DNA of 64,000 nt from positions 62,001 through 126,000 of the forward strand of contig JBMNOE010000004.1 of NCBI GenBank assembly GCA_050942895.1, written 5' to 3'. How positions within the stretch are numbered: the stretch's first letter is position 1; each line of letters begins with the position of its first letter. Under the pieces are notes generated by a model. It searched no databases. It had not been told where the DNA came from and worked only from the letters and a program-made list of their open reading frames with translations. Below are positions 41,447-50,625 of this stretch, in pieces. This DNA comes from JBNRMR01 sp050942895. GTDB taxonomy: Bacteria > Bacillota > Clostridia > Christensenellales > UBA1750. The translations under genes and the position numbers were made by a program.

Positions 41447-43591
41447 ATCAAAAGTGCAAAGTATCGCTTTTGTGATAAGAGCGCACGGCTTTCGCTCGAT
41501 GAGGGGGGCGAGTTTCTAAACCTTGATATTAAAAACCTGCTATCATACTGCATGGAGAAACCTTGGAGGATCGGTGCACGCAAGTGGGCCTTGTCTGAAG
41601 CCGGGCGCCAGGGGAGCGAAACAATGTTTCGCTTGGAGGACGGCAAGGCGTTAGCCGAGCTGAGGTTCGTGACTGTGGGGGAATATCTGCGCCTGGATGT
41701 GCTTTTACGCAACGAAACAGATGACGACTGGAGCAATTTTTCACTGGCGTTGCGGCTGCCCATACCTCAAAGGGATAGCTGCAATGTCACCATGCCCCAT
41801 GTGATATACAATGACAACCCTTCCGCATCGCCAGAGCGCCTGGTGCCTCATATCGGCAAAGAGCCGGGCAAGGGTCTTGTCGTGGAGGAGCACCGCCTGC
41901 CGATACCTGCGGTGAATGTTGAATGGGGGCAGGAGGGAAGCGAAAGGTTTTTGACTTTGCTCTCGCTGCCGGATGTTACCACTGGAAATGAAGAGGATTT
42001 TTGGTCGCTTGGCGCTATCTTCGGGGAAGAGACCATGGATATCACAGCGCTGAGCGGGCCTTTGATGTTCAACGGCGAAAAGGATTTTACATATGGAGCC
42101 CAGTGCAAAAAGGTTGCTTTTGAGGGCGGCTACCGCACCTTGCCTGCGGGCGGGAGCATTTGCAAGACATTTTTTATCCACGCAGGAAAGCCAGAGGGCA
42201 GGGGGAAGGGTTTTCGCAGCATCATACGCATGGGATATGATGTGCTTAAGCCCTCGGCGAAAGAGCAGCACAGCTTGCAGAAGATGATCGAATTTAAAAA
42301 GAATGTAATGGATCATCGCTTCCATGAGGGCAACCATAGTCTGGGCTACATCTGCTACGGCGCATCCAATAAATTTGGTGATATCTCCGGCAGGCCGGAA
42401 TATTATCTTTACGCGTGGACAGGCCAGGCTCTTAAGCTTGCTTGGTGCGATTGCCTGCTGGGAATTAAGCATAAAGAAGATGAAAATAACAAAAAAGAAA
42501 ACGAAAGTGGAAACGAAGAATTTAGGCTCAAGCGCGGGATGGACGTGGCTGATTTTTATGTGAAGGGCAGCGAGGCGAATGTGTCTGGGCTTCATAGGGC
42601 CTATTATTATCACCAAAGCGATTCATGGGGAGTTCCGTTCCCTCCGGGAGGCGCGCAGGAAGCGCAGGAAACCCGGCAAGAGAAGATATCATCGCGGATG
42701 CAGGGCGAGGCATACATGGATCTTATCGACATAATGCTGCTGTTAAGGGAGAGCGGAATCAGTGTTCCGTCCCACTGGGAGGATTCTGTCAAAGACTGTT
42801 GCAACTTTCTGATGAATGAAAGCTACCAGAACAGGGAAGGAATATACCCCCTTTTCTGGACACCCGATGGGAAAATTCCTGACGGGATGATAAATGCCGC
42901 AGGAATGCCTTGCGTGGCTGCATTGGCGAGGGCATACCGGTATTTTGGAGAAAAGGCATACATTGAATACGCCATAAAAAAATATGAAATATACTACGAT
43001 CTGCATATGCGCACATTTGATAGGCCTTTTGCTCGCTCCACGATGGATGCCAGATGTGAGGATAAGGAGGCGGGGCTTTATTTCTTTGTGGCGGCTCATG
43101 AGCTTTTCAAGGCCACAGGGCAGCGGCGTTTTGCCGATTGGGCAGCCATCGCCGCGGATTGGATATTGACATTCGTATATTTCTGGGATACCGGCTTCGA
43201 GCCCCATACCATCTGTGCGCGGAAAAATTTCAGCTCCGTTGGCTGGCCGGGGGTCAGCGTGCAGAACCATCATCTGGATGTTTTCTTTCCCACATATGAG
43301 CTGTATGAATACGGCGCACTGAGCAAGCAGCCCTTCTATAGCGAAATGGCGTTGAATGTCAAGAATGCTCTGACATATGGCGTTTGCACATACCCGGGTG
43401 AGTGGGGCTTCAGCGTCATCGGTGAGCAGGGAGAGCAATACTATCAAACCAACTACGGCTTTGACGAAAGGCGCCGTTTCCCTCAACTAAAGCGAGATTA
43501 TATATGGAGGGGCGGAATGCATGTGTGGAATCCTTCGTGGATAACGGCCCAGGTTTTGCAAAGCTCGCTCAGGCTTCACTACGGTACATAG
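41447..43591 (+). CDS. probable (alpha/alpha)6-toroid glycan-active enzyme, non-ATG start
   Basis: The first canonical ATG is at 41552 but has no ribosome binding site. The same frame is protein-like upstream (KYRFCDKSARLSLDEGGEF) back to an ATC at 41447, seven bases after a strong AAGGAGGG (41433-41440). I take ATC as the start (714 residues), or the start codon has mutated. The N-terminal ~250 residues are beta-rich. The rest is helical, with aromatic-rich segments such as SDSWGVPFPPGG, INAAGMPCVAALARAYRYFG and EAGLYFFVAAHELFKATGQ, repeated as in toroid glycosidases and lyases. No signal peptide is visible. The next genes are a sugar ABC system, so a cytoplasmic oligosaccharide-degrading enzyme is likely. 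The exact family is not recognised. Confidence 0.7.
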   Translation: MKSAKYRFCDKSARLSLDEGGEFLNLDIKNLLSYCMEKPWRIGARKWALSEAGRQGSETMFRLEDGKALAELRFVTVGEYLRLDVLLRNETDDDWSNFSLALRLPIPQRDSCNVTMPHVIYNDNPSASPERLVPHIGKEPGKGLVVEEHRLPIPAVNVEWGQEGSERFLTLLSLPDVTTGNEEDFWSLGAIFGEETMDITALSGPLMFNGEKDFTYGAQCKKVAFEGGYRTLPAGGSICKTFFIHAGKPEGRGKGFRSIIRMGYDVLKPSAKEQHSLQKMIEFKKNVMDHRFHEGNHSLGYICYGASNKFGDISGRPEYYLYAWTGQALKLAWCDCLLGIKHKEDENNKKENESGNEEFRLKRGMDVADFYVKGSEANVSGLHRAYYYHQSDSWGVPFPPGGAQEAQETRQEKISSRMQGEAYMDLIDIMLLLRESGISVPSHWEDSVKDCCNFLMNESYQNREGIYPLFWTPDGKIPDGMINAAGMPCVAALARAYRYFGEKAYIEYAIKKYEIYYDLHMRTFDRPFARSTMDARCEDKEAGLYFFVAAHELFKATGQRRFADWAAIAADWILTFVYFWDTGFEPHTICARKNFSSVGWPGVSVQNHHLDVFFPTYELYEYGALSKQPFYSEMALNVKNALTYGVCTYPGEWGFSVIGEQGEQYYQTNYGFDERRRFPQLKRDYIWRGGMHVWNPSWITAQVLQSSLRLHYGT

Positions 43592-43652
43592 GATAGTTCG
43601 CCCCATGTGGCGATATCAGGATTAATGCACAACATGTAAGGAGGATATCAAC

Positions 43653-45245
43653 ATGAAAAAGACACTTTCACTGATCTTGCTGGCCGTGCTGATTCTTAGC
43701 TTTGCGCTGACCGGATGCACAGCTCCGTCAGGCGGCGGCGAAGCTACGGCAGCCCCCGGTTCGGCAGGCGAGCCCTCGGCTAATTTCAGCTATCCCATGG
43801 ACCCCATCACGCTGACAATAAACATGGACCCCCAGGATTACAGCACCATTCCCGACTGGGCCCTTGAATATTACTGGTACGACGTGCTTGCGGAGAAAAC
43901 AGGCGTCACGCTGGATTGCATCGGCTCGGCTGCCGGAGCGATCGACATGACGGACGAATTTTTACTGCTGCTGGCATCGGGCGACTACCCAGACATGTTG
44001 CGCGCCTGCTGGGCCAGTGGTTTCCCTGGGGGGCCCAATGTAGCCATACAGGACGGCTACATAATCACCCTTGATGAGTATTCAGAATATTTTCCCCGCC
44101 TGAGCAAATATCTTGAGGAGAACCCGAAGCTGGATGCCTACATCCGAAACGATGAAGGCCAGCTCTACTGCTTCCCGAAGATAACTTTGGAGGAAGTGGG
44201 CACAGGCCCGGTTGTACGTCAGGACTGGCTGGATCAGCTTAACCTTGATGTGCCGGAGACTGTCGACGAGTGGCATAATACCCTCACTTTGTTCAAGGAA
44301 GAGCTGGGCGTTCCCTCGCCGCTCACTTTCGAGTTCCGCTGGATGTTCTTGGAATATGCCGCTTCCAGCTTAAGCTCACCCTATGGCGTAACATACCCTT
44401 TCTATATTATGGATGGCGAAGTTAAGTTCGGCCCCCTGGAGGAAGGATACCCCGAGTTCCTGGCGATGATGGCCGACTGGTACTCCCAGAAGCTGATCGA
44501 CCCGGACATCGCTTCTGTTGACAAGAACACTGTTCAGGCGAAGTTCGCCACAGGTGAAGCGGGCATTGCCATACAGCAGATCGGCAATGTGAGCAACTGT
44601 ATAGATGCCAACCTGGACGATCCTGATTATGCTGTCACTCCACTTAAGGCAATGGTTGAAAGCAAGGGCGACGAGCCCCAGTTCAGCCGCTGGGTGCGCC
44701 CCTATGACGGCGGCCATTCGATTGCCATCAGCACGGGCTGCGATAACATTGAGGCTGTATGCCGCTATCTTGATTATCTCTATGGAGACGAAGGCGCAGT
44801 TTTTGCCAACTTTGGCGACGAAGGCATTGCCCATGAAATAGTGGACGGCGAGTATGTGTGGTCTGATTTCATACTCAACAACCCCAATGGCGGCGCTCCA
44901 GGAAGCGTAAAGGGATATATCGTGCCGGCAAGCAACTGGCACAAGGTCAATGTGCCTGCACCCACTCTGCTCACCGATAAGGTTCAGGCTATTTATGAGG
45001 GCTGGGTCTGTAATATGTCGGGCTATGTTTATCCCACAGTCACCCACACTCTGGAGGAAACCGAAGCCATTTCCGGCGCCTACAACGATATCGACACATA
45101 TTGCCGCGAATGGATCACAAAATTTGTCCTTGGAACAACTCCCATGAGCGAGTATGAGAACTTCAAGAATGAGCTTATCAGAATGGGCATAGAGGATGTG
45201 CTGGCTGTTAAGGCTGCTGCCTATGAGCGCTTTGTAAACCGCTGA
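43653..45245 (+). CDS. extracellular solute-binding lipoprotein (LplA/YtcQ-like), system 2
   Basis: 530 residues. The signal peptide ends in lipobox L-T-G-C with Cys22, followed by a short Ser/Gly/Ala linker. The binding domain shows NMDPQDYSTIPDWALEYYW, a calcium-site-like stretch, and family 1 features such as DEFLLLLASGDYPDMLRA. It would hand an oligosaccharide to the two permeases encoded next. AAGGAGG precedes the ATG. It is 61 bases after the toroid enzyme gene, so cotranscription is expected. Similar in design to system 1 but clearly diverged in sequence. Confidence 0.9.
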   Translation: MKKTLSLILLAVLILSFALTGCTAPSGGGEATAAPGSAGEPSANFSYPMDPITLTINMDPQDYSTIPDWALEYYWYDVLAEKTGVTLDCIGSAAGAIDMTDEFLLLLASGDYPDMLRACWASGFPGGPNVAIQDGYIITLDEYSEYFPRLSKYLEENPKLDAYIRNDEGQLYCFPKITLEEVGTGPVVRQDWLDQLNLDVPETVDEWHNTLTLFKEELGVPSPLTFEFRWMFLEYAASSLSSPYGVTYPFYIMDGEVKFGPLEEGYPEFLAMMADWYSQKLIDPDIASVDKNTVQAKFATGEAGIAIQQIGNVSNCIDANLDDPDYAVTPLKAMVESKGDEPQFSRWVRPYDGGHSIAISTGCDNIEAVCRYLDYLYGDEGAVFANFGDEGIAHEIVDGEYVWSDFILNNPNGGAPGSVKGYIVPASNWHKVNVPAPTLLTDKVQAIYEGWVCNMSGYVYPTVTHTLEETEAISGAYNDIDTYCREWITKFVLGTTPMSEYENFKNELIRMGIEDVLAVKAAAYERFVNR

Positions 45246-45284
45246 TAACTGATAAGAAAAAGCAAACAGGCCACTTAAAGGCCG

Positions 45285-45318
45285 CTCTCCGCAAAGGGAC
45301 ATCAACCTTTGCGGAGAG
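45285..45318 (+). repeat. intercistronic hairpin, system 2
   Basis: A perfect 13-bp inverted repeat (45285-45297 with 45306-45318) and an 8-base loop, between the lipoprotein stop and the LplB-like permease. No poly-U follows. It has the same place and loop size as the hairpin of system 1, but unrelated sequence. Confidence 0.65.
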
Positions 45319-45346
45319 TCCATCAATATCATAAGGAGATGTTGTC

Positions 45347-46294
45347 ATGCTCTCATATTCAACCCAGAGGAAAAAAAGCTTTCGGCATGTGCTGGCTTTG
45401 GATTTTAAGCGAAATGGCGCACTTTATTTGATGGTGCTGCCGGTCATTGTCATATATTTCATATATAATTATATACCGCTGTTTGGCGTTATCATCGCTT
45501 TTAAAAACTATAAGCCCAACTTGGGCGTGTTCGGCAGCGGATGGGCGAAGCAGATGGGCATGGAGCATTTCATCTCTTTCTTTCAGGGTGTGTACTTTTC
45601 AAGGACTGTCCGCAACACTTTGCTCATCAGCCTTTACAATATAGCATTTGGATTTCCAGCGCCAATAATACTGGCCATCCTTCTAAACGAGGTCAGGAGC
45701 GTAAAATATAAGCGCATAATACAGACATTCACATATTTCCCTCATTTCATATCGCAGGTTGTTATCTGCGGCATCATAATACAGTTTTGTCTGACAGACG
45801 GGCTTTTCAACTATGTCGGCAGCCTTTTTGGGGTAGCGCCCAAATCCCTCCTTCAGGATCCACGCTATTTTAGAACAATATATGTGGGCACGGGCATATG
45901 GCAGGGGGTGGGCTGGAGCAGCATAATATATCTGGCGGCCATTGCGGGGATAGATCCGCAGCTCTACGAGGCCTCCGCACTGGACGGCGCCACGAGAATA
46001 GGCAATATCTGGCATGTGACGCTTCCCGGCATCAAGAATACGATAATCATTTTGCTGATTATGGCCGTGGGAAACATGATGGACGTGGGTTCTGAGAAGA
46101 TTCTCCTTCTATACAACCCCGCCATATATGAAACCGCGGACGTGATCTCAACTTACATATACCGGCGCGGACTCTTGGAGTTTAACTGGAGCTTTTCAAC
46201 GGCAGTCAACCTTTTTAACTCCATAATCAATTTTTTGCTGGTGCTAACTGCCAACAGCATAAGCCGCAAATTCTCGGAAACGAGCCTATTTTAG
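45347..46294 (+). CDS. carbohydrate ABC transporter permease (LplB/YteP-like), system 2
   Basis: 315 residues with six membrane helices. Blocks shared with the system 1 paralogue are YLMVLPVIVIYFIYNYIPLFGVIIAFKNYKP, TFTYFPHFISQVVICGII, the EAA loop ASALDGATRIGNIWHVTLPGI and the C-terminal KFSETSLF. It forms the transmembrane channel with the LplC-like protein encoded 12 bases downstream. AAGGAGA precedes the ATG. No ATPase gene is in the operon. Confidence 0.92.
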   Translation: MLSYSTQRKKSFRHVLALDFKRNGALYLMVLPVIVIYFIYNYIPLFGVIIAFKNYKPNLGVFGSGWAKQMGMEHFISFFQGVYFSRTVRNTLLISLYNIAFGFPAPIILAILLNEVRSVKYKRIIQTFTYFPHFISQVVICGIIIQFCLTDGLFNYVGSLFGVAPKSLLQDPRYFRTIYVGTGIWQGVGWSSIIYLAAIAGIDPQLYEASALDGATRIGNIWHVTLPGIKNTIIILLIMAVGNMMDVGSEKILLLYNPAIYETADVISTYIYRRGLLEFNWSFSTAVNLFNSIINFLLVLTANSISRKFSETSLF

Positions 46295-46306
46295 GGAGGT
46301 TATGAA

Positions 46307-47191
46307 ATGATCAGAAAAAGAACTGTGAGCGGCTATATATTTGACGGTCTTAATATTCTCATGCTGGGACTTTTGGCTTTAATTATGGTTTACCCCATGG
46401 TCTACGAGTTTTTTGTCTCCATAAGCGATCCGGCCATGCTCACGAAGCATCGGGGCATAATGATCTCGCCCCTGGGCTTCAGCGCTTCCGCCTATCAGAT
46501 AGTCTTTCGCAACAGGCTGCTGTTGTCCGGCTACCGCAACACCCTTTTCATATTGGTGGTGGGCACCGTGTTCAGCGTGGCGCTGACAGCCATGGGCGCA
46601 TATTTTCTCACAAGGAAACGGGTGCTTTTCTATAAGCCGGTGATGGTTTTCCTGCTCATAAAGATGTACTTTTCAGGCGGCCTTGTTCCTTTTTTCCTGA
46701 CAGTGCGCGCAACGGGTCTTTATGACAGCCTGTGGGCGCTGATCATTCCCACGGCAATCAGCACATATAACATGATTTTGCTTAGGTCATACTTCATGTC
46801 CATACCCGAGAGCCTGATGGAGTCTGTGTTCATAGACGGCGGGGGACATTTTTCCGCCGTGTTCAAGATTGTGCTCCCCCTTTCGCTGCCTGCCCTTGCC
46901 GTCATGACTCTCTACTATGGCGTCGGGTATTGGAACAGCTGGTTCAATGCGAAGATTTTTCTTAAATCGGAATCTTTGTTTCCGCTGCAGCTTGTGTTGC
47001 ACAAAATTCTTATACAGGGTGAACAGTTGGATGTGCAGTCGGAGTTTGTGGATGTGCATAATTATGAGCAGATATCCGACAGCGTGAAGGCGGCGACTGT
47101 GATGGTGTCGACGCTGCCAATACTGATGTTCTACCCATTTTTGCAAAAATACTTCGTCAGCGGCCTTATGATCGGCTCCCTTAAAGAGTAA
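46307..47191 (+). CDS. carbohydrate ABC transporter permease (LplC/YtcP-like), system 2
   Basis: 294 residues, six membrane helices. The EAA loop is SVFIDGGGHFSAVFKIVLPLSLPALA, and the C-terminus is FLQKYFVSGLMIGSLKE, closely like system 1 (FLQKYFAKGVLIGALKG). It is the second channel subunit. AGGGAGG precedes the ATG. It is the last gene of the glycan locus, followed by an intrinsic terminator. Confidence 0.92.
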   Translation: MIRKRTVSGYIFDGLNILMLGLLALIMVYPMVYEFFVSISDPAMLTKHRGIMISPLGFSASAYQIVFRNRLLLSGYRNTLFILVVGTVFSVALTAMGAYFLTRKRVLFYKPVMVFLLIKMYFSGGLVPFFLTVRATGLYDSLWALIIPTAISTYNMILLRSYFMSIPESLMESVFIDGGGHFSAVFKIVLPLSLPALAVMTLYYGVGYWNSWFNAKIFLKSESLFPLQLVLHKILIQGEQLDVQSEFVDVHNYEQISDSVKAATVMVSTLPILMFYPFLQKYFVSGLMIGSLKE

Positions 47192-47223
47192 GTGTAAGTT
47201 TCCGGCTGGATGGCCCCGGTTTT

Positions 47224-47252
47224 AAAAGGAGTGCCCAAGGGCGCTTCTTTTG
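47224..47252 (+). terminator. intrinsic terminator
   Basis: AAAAGGAGTGCCC-AA-GGGCGCTTCTTTT hairpin (with two G-T pairs) ending in T-run. It ends the glycan operon. The 170 bases to the next promoter hold no recognisable gene. Confidence 0.7.
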
Positions 47253-47421
47253 CGTTGGCAAAGCGGCCTGCCCTGCATTGAATACACTATGATTGAAAAG
47301 CCCCGGCCGTGAAAAGCGGAAACGTGTGCTTTGTAACTTGAAGACTGCTCTTCCTGGCTTGTAAAACGGCTTTAAATGCGAAGCATTATGATTTTTAAGA
47401 ATGAGCAAAAGCCGGGTAATA

Positions 47422-47450
47422 TTGACAGCGCCGCGATGGGGGAGTATAAT
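47422..47450 (+). promoter_or_regulatory. strong sigma-A promoter of trpS
   Basis: Consensus TTGACA (47422-47427), 17-base spacer, consensus TATAAT (47445-47450). A small hairpin AATTGC/GCAATT lies in the leader just before the ribosome binding site. No T-box is visible. Confidence 0.75.
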
Positions 47451-47507
47451 TTGAGGATACGATTAGTTTAGCAAATTGCGAAGCAATTGCGGGTTGGAGG
47501 GTTTTTT

Positions 47508-48509
47508 ATGCAGCCAAATGAGCGCAAACAGCGCATTTTTTCAGGTATACAGCCAACGGGAGTATTTACCATTGGAAATTATATCGGGGCCATGCGTAAC
47601 TGGACGCTGCTGCAGGAGGAGTACGATTGCCTTTACTGCGTGGTTGATCTGCACGCCCTCACCATCCGAAACAAGCCGGCAGACCTCCGCCAGGGCAGTA
47701 TGCGCGCGCTGGCGCTGCTGATAGCCGCGGGGCTTGATCCGAATAAAAACATACTCTACTTTCAGTCCCATGTGCCCCAGCACGCCGAGCTTTCGTGGAT
47801 TTTAAACTGCTACACATATGTGGGCGAGTTAAGCCGCATGACCCAGTTCAAGGATAAGGCTGAAAAGCATTCGGACAACATAAACGCCGGGCTCTTTGAC
47901 TATCCTGTGCTGATGGCGGCAGATATTCTGCTCTTTAACGCAGACCTGGTTCCCGTGGGCACCGATCAGCGCCAGCATATAGAGATCACAAGGGATATAG
48001 CCATTCGTTTCAACAATATATACGGTGATACATTCACAGTTCCCGATGCCTATTATGGCAAGGAAGGTGCGAAGATTCTTAGCCTGTCGGACCCTGCGCG
48101 AAAGATGTCCAAGTCAGACGAGCCGGGCTCCGCCATATTCCTTCTGGATGAACCCGATGTCATCGTCCGCAAGATGAAGCGGGCAGTCACCGATTCGGGC
48201 AGCGGCATCATATACGGCGAGGACAAGCCGGGGATCAGCAACCTGATGACAATCCATGCGGTCATGTCAGGCAGGACCATAGAGCAGGTGCAAAATGATT
48301 GCGAGGGGATGGGCTACGGGGATTTCAAGCTTCTGGTGGCTGACAGCGTTATTGCCGCCCTTAAGCCCATACAGGACGAATACCAAAGGCTTGCGGCCGA
48401 CAAGGGCTATCTTACCCAGGTCATGAAGGACGGCGCAGCCAAGGCTGAGCGGATAGCCGCCAGGACTTTAAGCAAGGTACACCGCAAGATAGGTCTGGTG
48501 CAAAGATGA
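47508..48509 (+). CDS. trpS: tryptophan--tRNA ligase
   Basis: 333 residues from ATG 47508 (GGAGGG at 47496-47501). A class I synthetase. The HIGH-like motif is GVFTIGNYIGAM, the tryptophan pocket region is FDYPVLMAADILLFNADLVPVGTDQRQHIE, and the KMSKS loop is DPARKMSKSDE. It charges tRNA-Trp. It is followed by ilvE 72 bases downstream and may be cotranscribed with it. Confidence 0.96.
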   Translation: MQPNERKQRIFSGIQPTGVFTIGNYIGAMRNWTLLQEEYDCLYCVVDLHALTIRNKPADLRQGSMRALALLIAAGLDPNKNILYFQSHVPQHAELSWILNCYTYVGELSRMTQFKDKAEKHSDNINAGLFDYPVLMAADILLFNADLVPVGTDQRQHIEITRDIAIRFNNIYGDTFTVPDAYYGKEGAKILSLSDPARKMSKSDEPGSAIFLLDEPDVIVRKMKRAVTDSGSGIIYGEDKPGISNLMTIHAVMSGRTIEQVQNDCEGMGYGDFKLLVADSVIAALKPIQDEYQRLAADKGYLTQVMKDGAAKAERIAARTLSKVHRKIGLVQR

Positions 48510-48581
48510 CGCTATATGATGCTATATGATGCTAAAGGTCAGAAAAAAGAAAAAAGCAGAAGGAGCGAGGAGAAGGGCAAT

Positions 48582-49649
48582 ATGACAGAGATAAAATTTA
48601 TCAAAAATGAAAACCTGAAGGCAAAGCCGGCGGATTCCGGCAAGCTGGGCTTCGGCAAGATATTCACCGACTATATGTTCACATACCGCTACAGCGAGGA
48701 CAAGGGTTGGCATGACGCAAAGATTGAGCCTTTCGCGCCCATTTCGATGCATCCGGCCACAAGCTGTCTGCACTACGGACAGGCGGCCTTTGAGGGGCTC
48801 AAGGCGTACAAAAATAAGGATGGCCAGGTGCGGCTTTTCCGCCCGAAGGATAATATTCAGCGGATGAACAGGGGCGCAGAGCGTCTTTGCATGCCCAAGC
48901 TCCCGCAGGATGTTGTCTATGAGGGCCTTTTGAAGCTGGTGGAGCTTGAGAAGGACTGGATCCCTACTGAGCCGGGGACATCGCTTTACATACGCCCAAC
49001 ATATATCGCCACGGAAGAGGCTCTGGGGGTGCATGCCTCCAAGAGCACCCTTTTCTACATAATACTTTCGCCCTCGGGGCCCTATTATGCACAGGGGCTT
49101 AAGCCTGTGAGGATATTCGTCGAGGACAGCTATGTCCGCGCGGTGGTGGGCGGTGTGGGCCACACAAAGGCCGCCGGGAACTATGCCGCTTCGATTTTGG
49201 CGGGCGAAATCGCCGCCGCCAAGGGCTACACACAGGTTCTGTGGCTGGACGGCGTTGAGCATAAATATGTGGAGGAAGTGGGCGCCATGAACATGTTCTT
49301 TGTGATCGACGGCGTGATAAAAACACCGCCCCTCCTGGGCTCCATACTCCCTGGCATCACCAGGGACAGCATTATAAAGCTTGCGTCCGGCATGGGCTAT
49401 CAGGTCAGCGAGGAGCGTATCGCCATAGGGGATGTCGTTAAGGCCGCCAATGAGGGCCGCTTAAACGAGGCTTTCGGCACGGGCACTGCGGCGGTGGTTT
49501 CCCCGGTGGGCGAGCTGCACTACGAGGGGCAGGACATCGTCATAAACGGCGGCGAGATGGGCGAGATCACCCAGAAGCTCTATGACAATTTGACCGGAAT
49601 ACAAACAGGCAGGCTGGACGACAGCCGCGGCTGGACTGTGGAGCTTTAA
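48582..49649 (+). CDS. ilvE: branched-chain amino acid aminotransferase
   Basis: 355 residues from ATG 48582, preceded by GGAGAAGGG; the frame is open upstream through a short tandem repeat of GCTATATGAT. Fold-type IV PLP enzyme. Blocks are HPATSCLHYGQAAFEGLKAYK, RPTYIATEEALGVH, VGGVGHTKAAGNYAASI with the Schiff-base lysine region, YVEEVGAMNMFFVID and FGTGTAAVVSPVGEL. It interconverts leucine, isoleucine and valine with their 2-oxo acids. The length fits the eukaryotic-type BCAT group found in many bacteria. Confidence 0.94.
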   Translation: MTEIKFIKNENLKAKPADSGKLGFGKIFTDYMFTYRYSEDKGWHDAKIEPFAPISMHPATSCLHYGQAAFEGLKAYKNKDGQVRLFRPKDNIQRMNRGAERLCMPKLPQDVVYEGLLKLVELEKDWIPTEPGTSLYIRPTYIATEEALGVHASKSTLFYIILSPSGPYYAQGLKPVRIFVEDSYVRAVVGGVGHTKAAGNYAASILAGEIAAAKGYTQVLWLDGVEHKYVEEVGAMNMFFVIDGVIKTPPLLGSILPGITRDSIIKLASGMGYQVSEERIAIGDVVKAANEGRLNEAFGTGTAAVVSPVGELHYEGQDIVINGGEMGEITQKLYDNLTGIQTGRLDDSRGWTVEL

Positions 49650-49693
49650 AGTTTGCCCACATTTATTCAAAAATAAAAACAATAAAAAGATAG

Positions 49694-49730
49694 CGCGCAG
49701 CATGTTTTCGCCTTGGAGACCTGCTGCGCG
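49694..49730 (+). repeat. hairpin after ilvE
   Basis: CGCGCAGCA (49694-49702) pairs with TGCTGCGCG (49722-49730), 9 bp perfect with a 19-base loop. No T-run follows, so it is not a typical terminator. It lies directly before the ribosome binding site of the next gene. Confidence 0.5.
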
Positions 49731-49752
49731 AACTTTACCCAGGAGGATTTGG

Positions 49753-50565
49753 ATGAGCAGGGCGGAGATTTTGCTTTCAACGGGTGCTTTCACCGGCCGA
49801 ATTAACGGCAGAAACCACAGGCTTGCCATCGAATATATGAACAGGCTTGAATGCGACGGCTTTGAGCTCATGATATTCGAGGATTGGCTGGAAAAACTGG
49901 ACGAAATTATTGCTGAATATATAAGAAGCGGCATAAGGATAAAGGCGGTCCATTCGGTAAAAAGCATTGGCGATGCGGTTTCTGATCCGGACGAGGAAAA
50001 CTGGCTTAAATGCCGCCGGCTTTATGCGGAAAACTGCCGGGCAGCCCAAAGGCTGGGGGCTGATAAGCTGGTAGCCCACATATGGGGACGGCCCCACAGC
50101 GACCGGTATTTTGATATTATTGCCCGCCGCTGCGGATGGATGAAGGAGACGGCCGAAGCCTTCTCGCTTGATTTTCTGCCTGAAAACTGCGTGTGTCTGA
50201 GCTCACCCATAGAGAATTTTGAGAGGCTGGCCGCCCTGATCCCCGGCCTTGGCGTCACCATAGACACAAGGCCCGCCCAGTTCCACCGCGAGCTTGAAAG
50301 AACCACCGACAGCCCCGTGTTCAAAAACAATGTGCGCCACATCCATATAAACGATTTCAGCGGCGGATATATGCAGTGGGACGCCCTTTACCCAATACCT
50401 GCCCTCGGCAGCGGCCAGGTGAATTTCCCCATCTTCTTTGCAGCTTTGAGAAAAATGGGTTATAATCAAACCATAACCTTGGAAAGCCCCAGGATGCGGC
50501 CTGATGGCGTGGACTATCAAGGGCTTAATGAGGGTCTGGCCTTCATCAGGCAGAGCATTTTATGA
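49753..50565 (+). CDS. sugar phosphate isomerase/epimerase-like TIM barrel
   Basis: 270 residues from ATG 49753 (AGGAGGA nine bases upstream). A xylose-isomerase-like (AP endonuclease 2) barrel: DGFELMIFEDW, IKAVHSVKS, AQRLGADKLVAHIWG, LDFLPENCVCLSSPIENF, LGVTIDTRPAQF, RHIHINDFSG and QTITLESP follow the usual order of metal and substrate residues (Glu, Asp, His, Glu). Likely acts on a keto sugar or related compound; the substrate is unknown. A second member of the same superfamily follows 60 bases downstream. Confidence 0.82.
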   Translation: MSRAEILLSTGAFTGRINGRNHRLAIEYMNRLECDGFELMIFEDWLEKLDEIIAEYIRSGIRIKAVHSVKSIGDAVSDPDEENWLKCRRLYAENCRAAQRLGADKLVAHIWGRPHSDRYFDIIARRCGWMKETAEAFSLDFLPENCVCLSSPIENFERLAALIPGLGVTIDTRPAQFHRELERTTDSPVFKNNVRHIHINDFSGGYMQWDALYPIPALGSGQVNFPIFFAALRKMGYNQTITLESPRMRPDGVDYQGLNEGLAFIRQSIL

Positions 50566-50625
50566 AATAGCAGAAATATAATTAATATAATTTAGTATTA
50601 TATAATAAAGAATAGGAGGATTGCT

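Noticed and set aside
41428..41475. Short ORF from ATG 41428 spanning the ribosome binding site
   Set aside because: Only about 15 codons (MKRRACYQKCKVSLL). It would clash with the site used for the enzyme gene; a regulatory leader peptide cannot be excluded but there is no supporting evidence.
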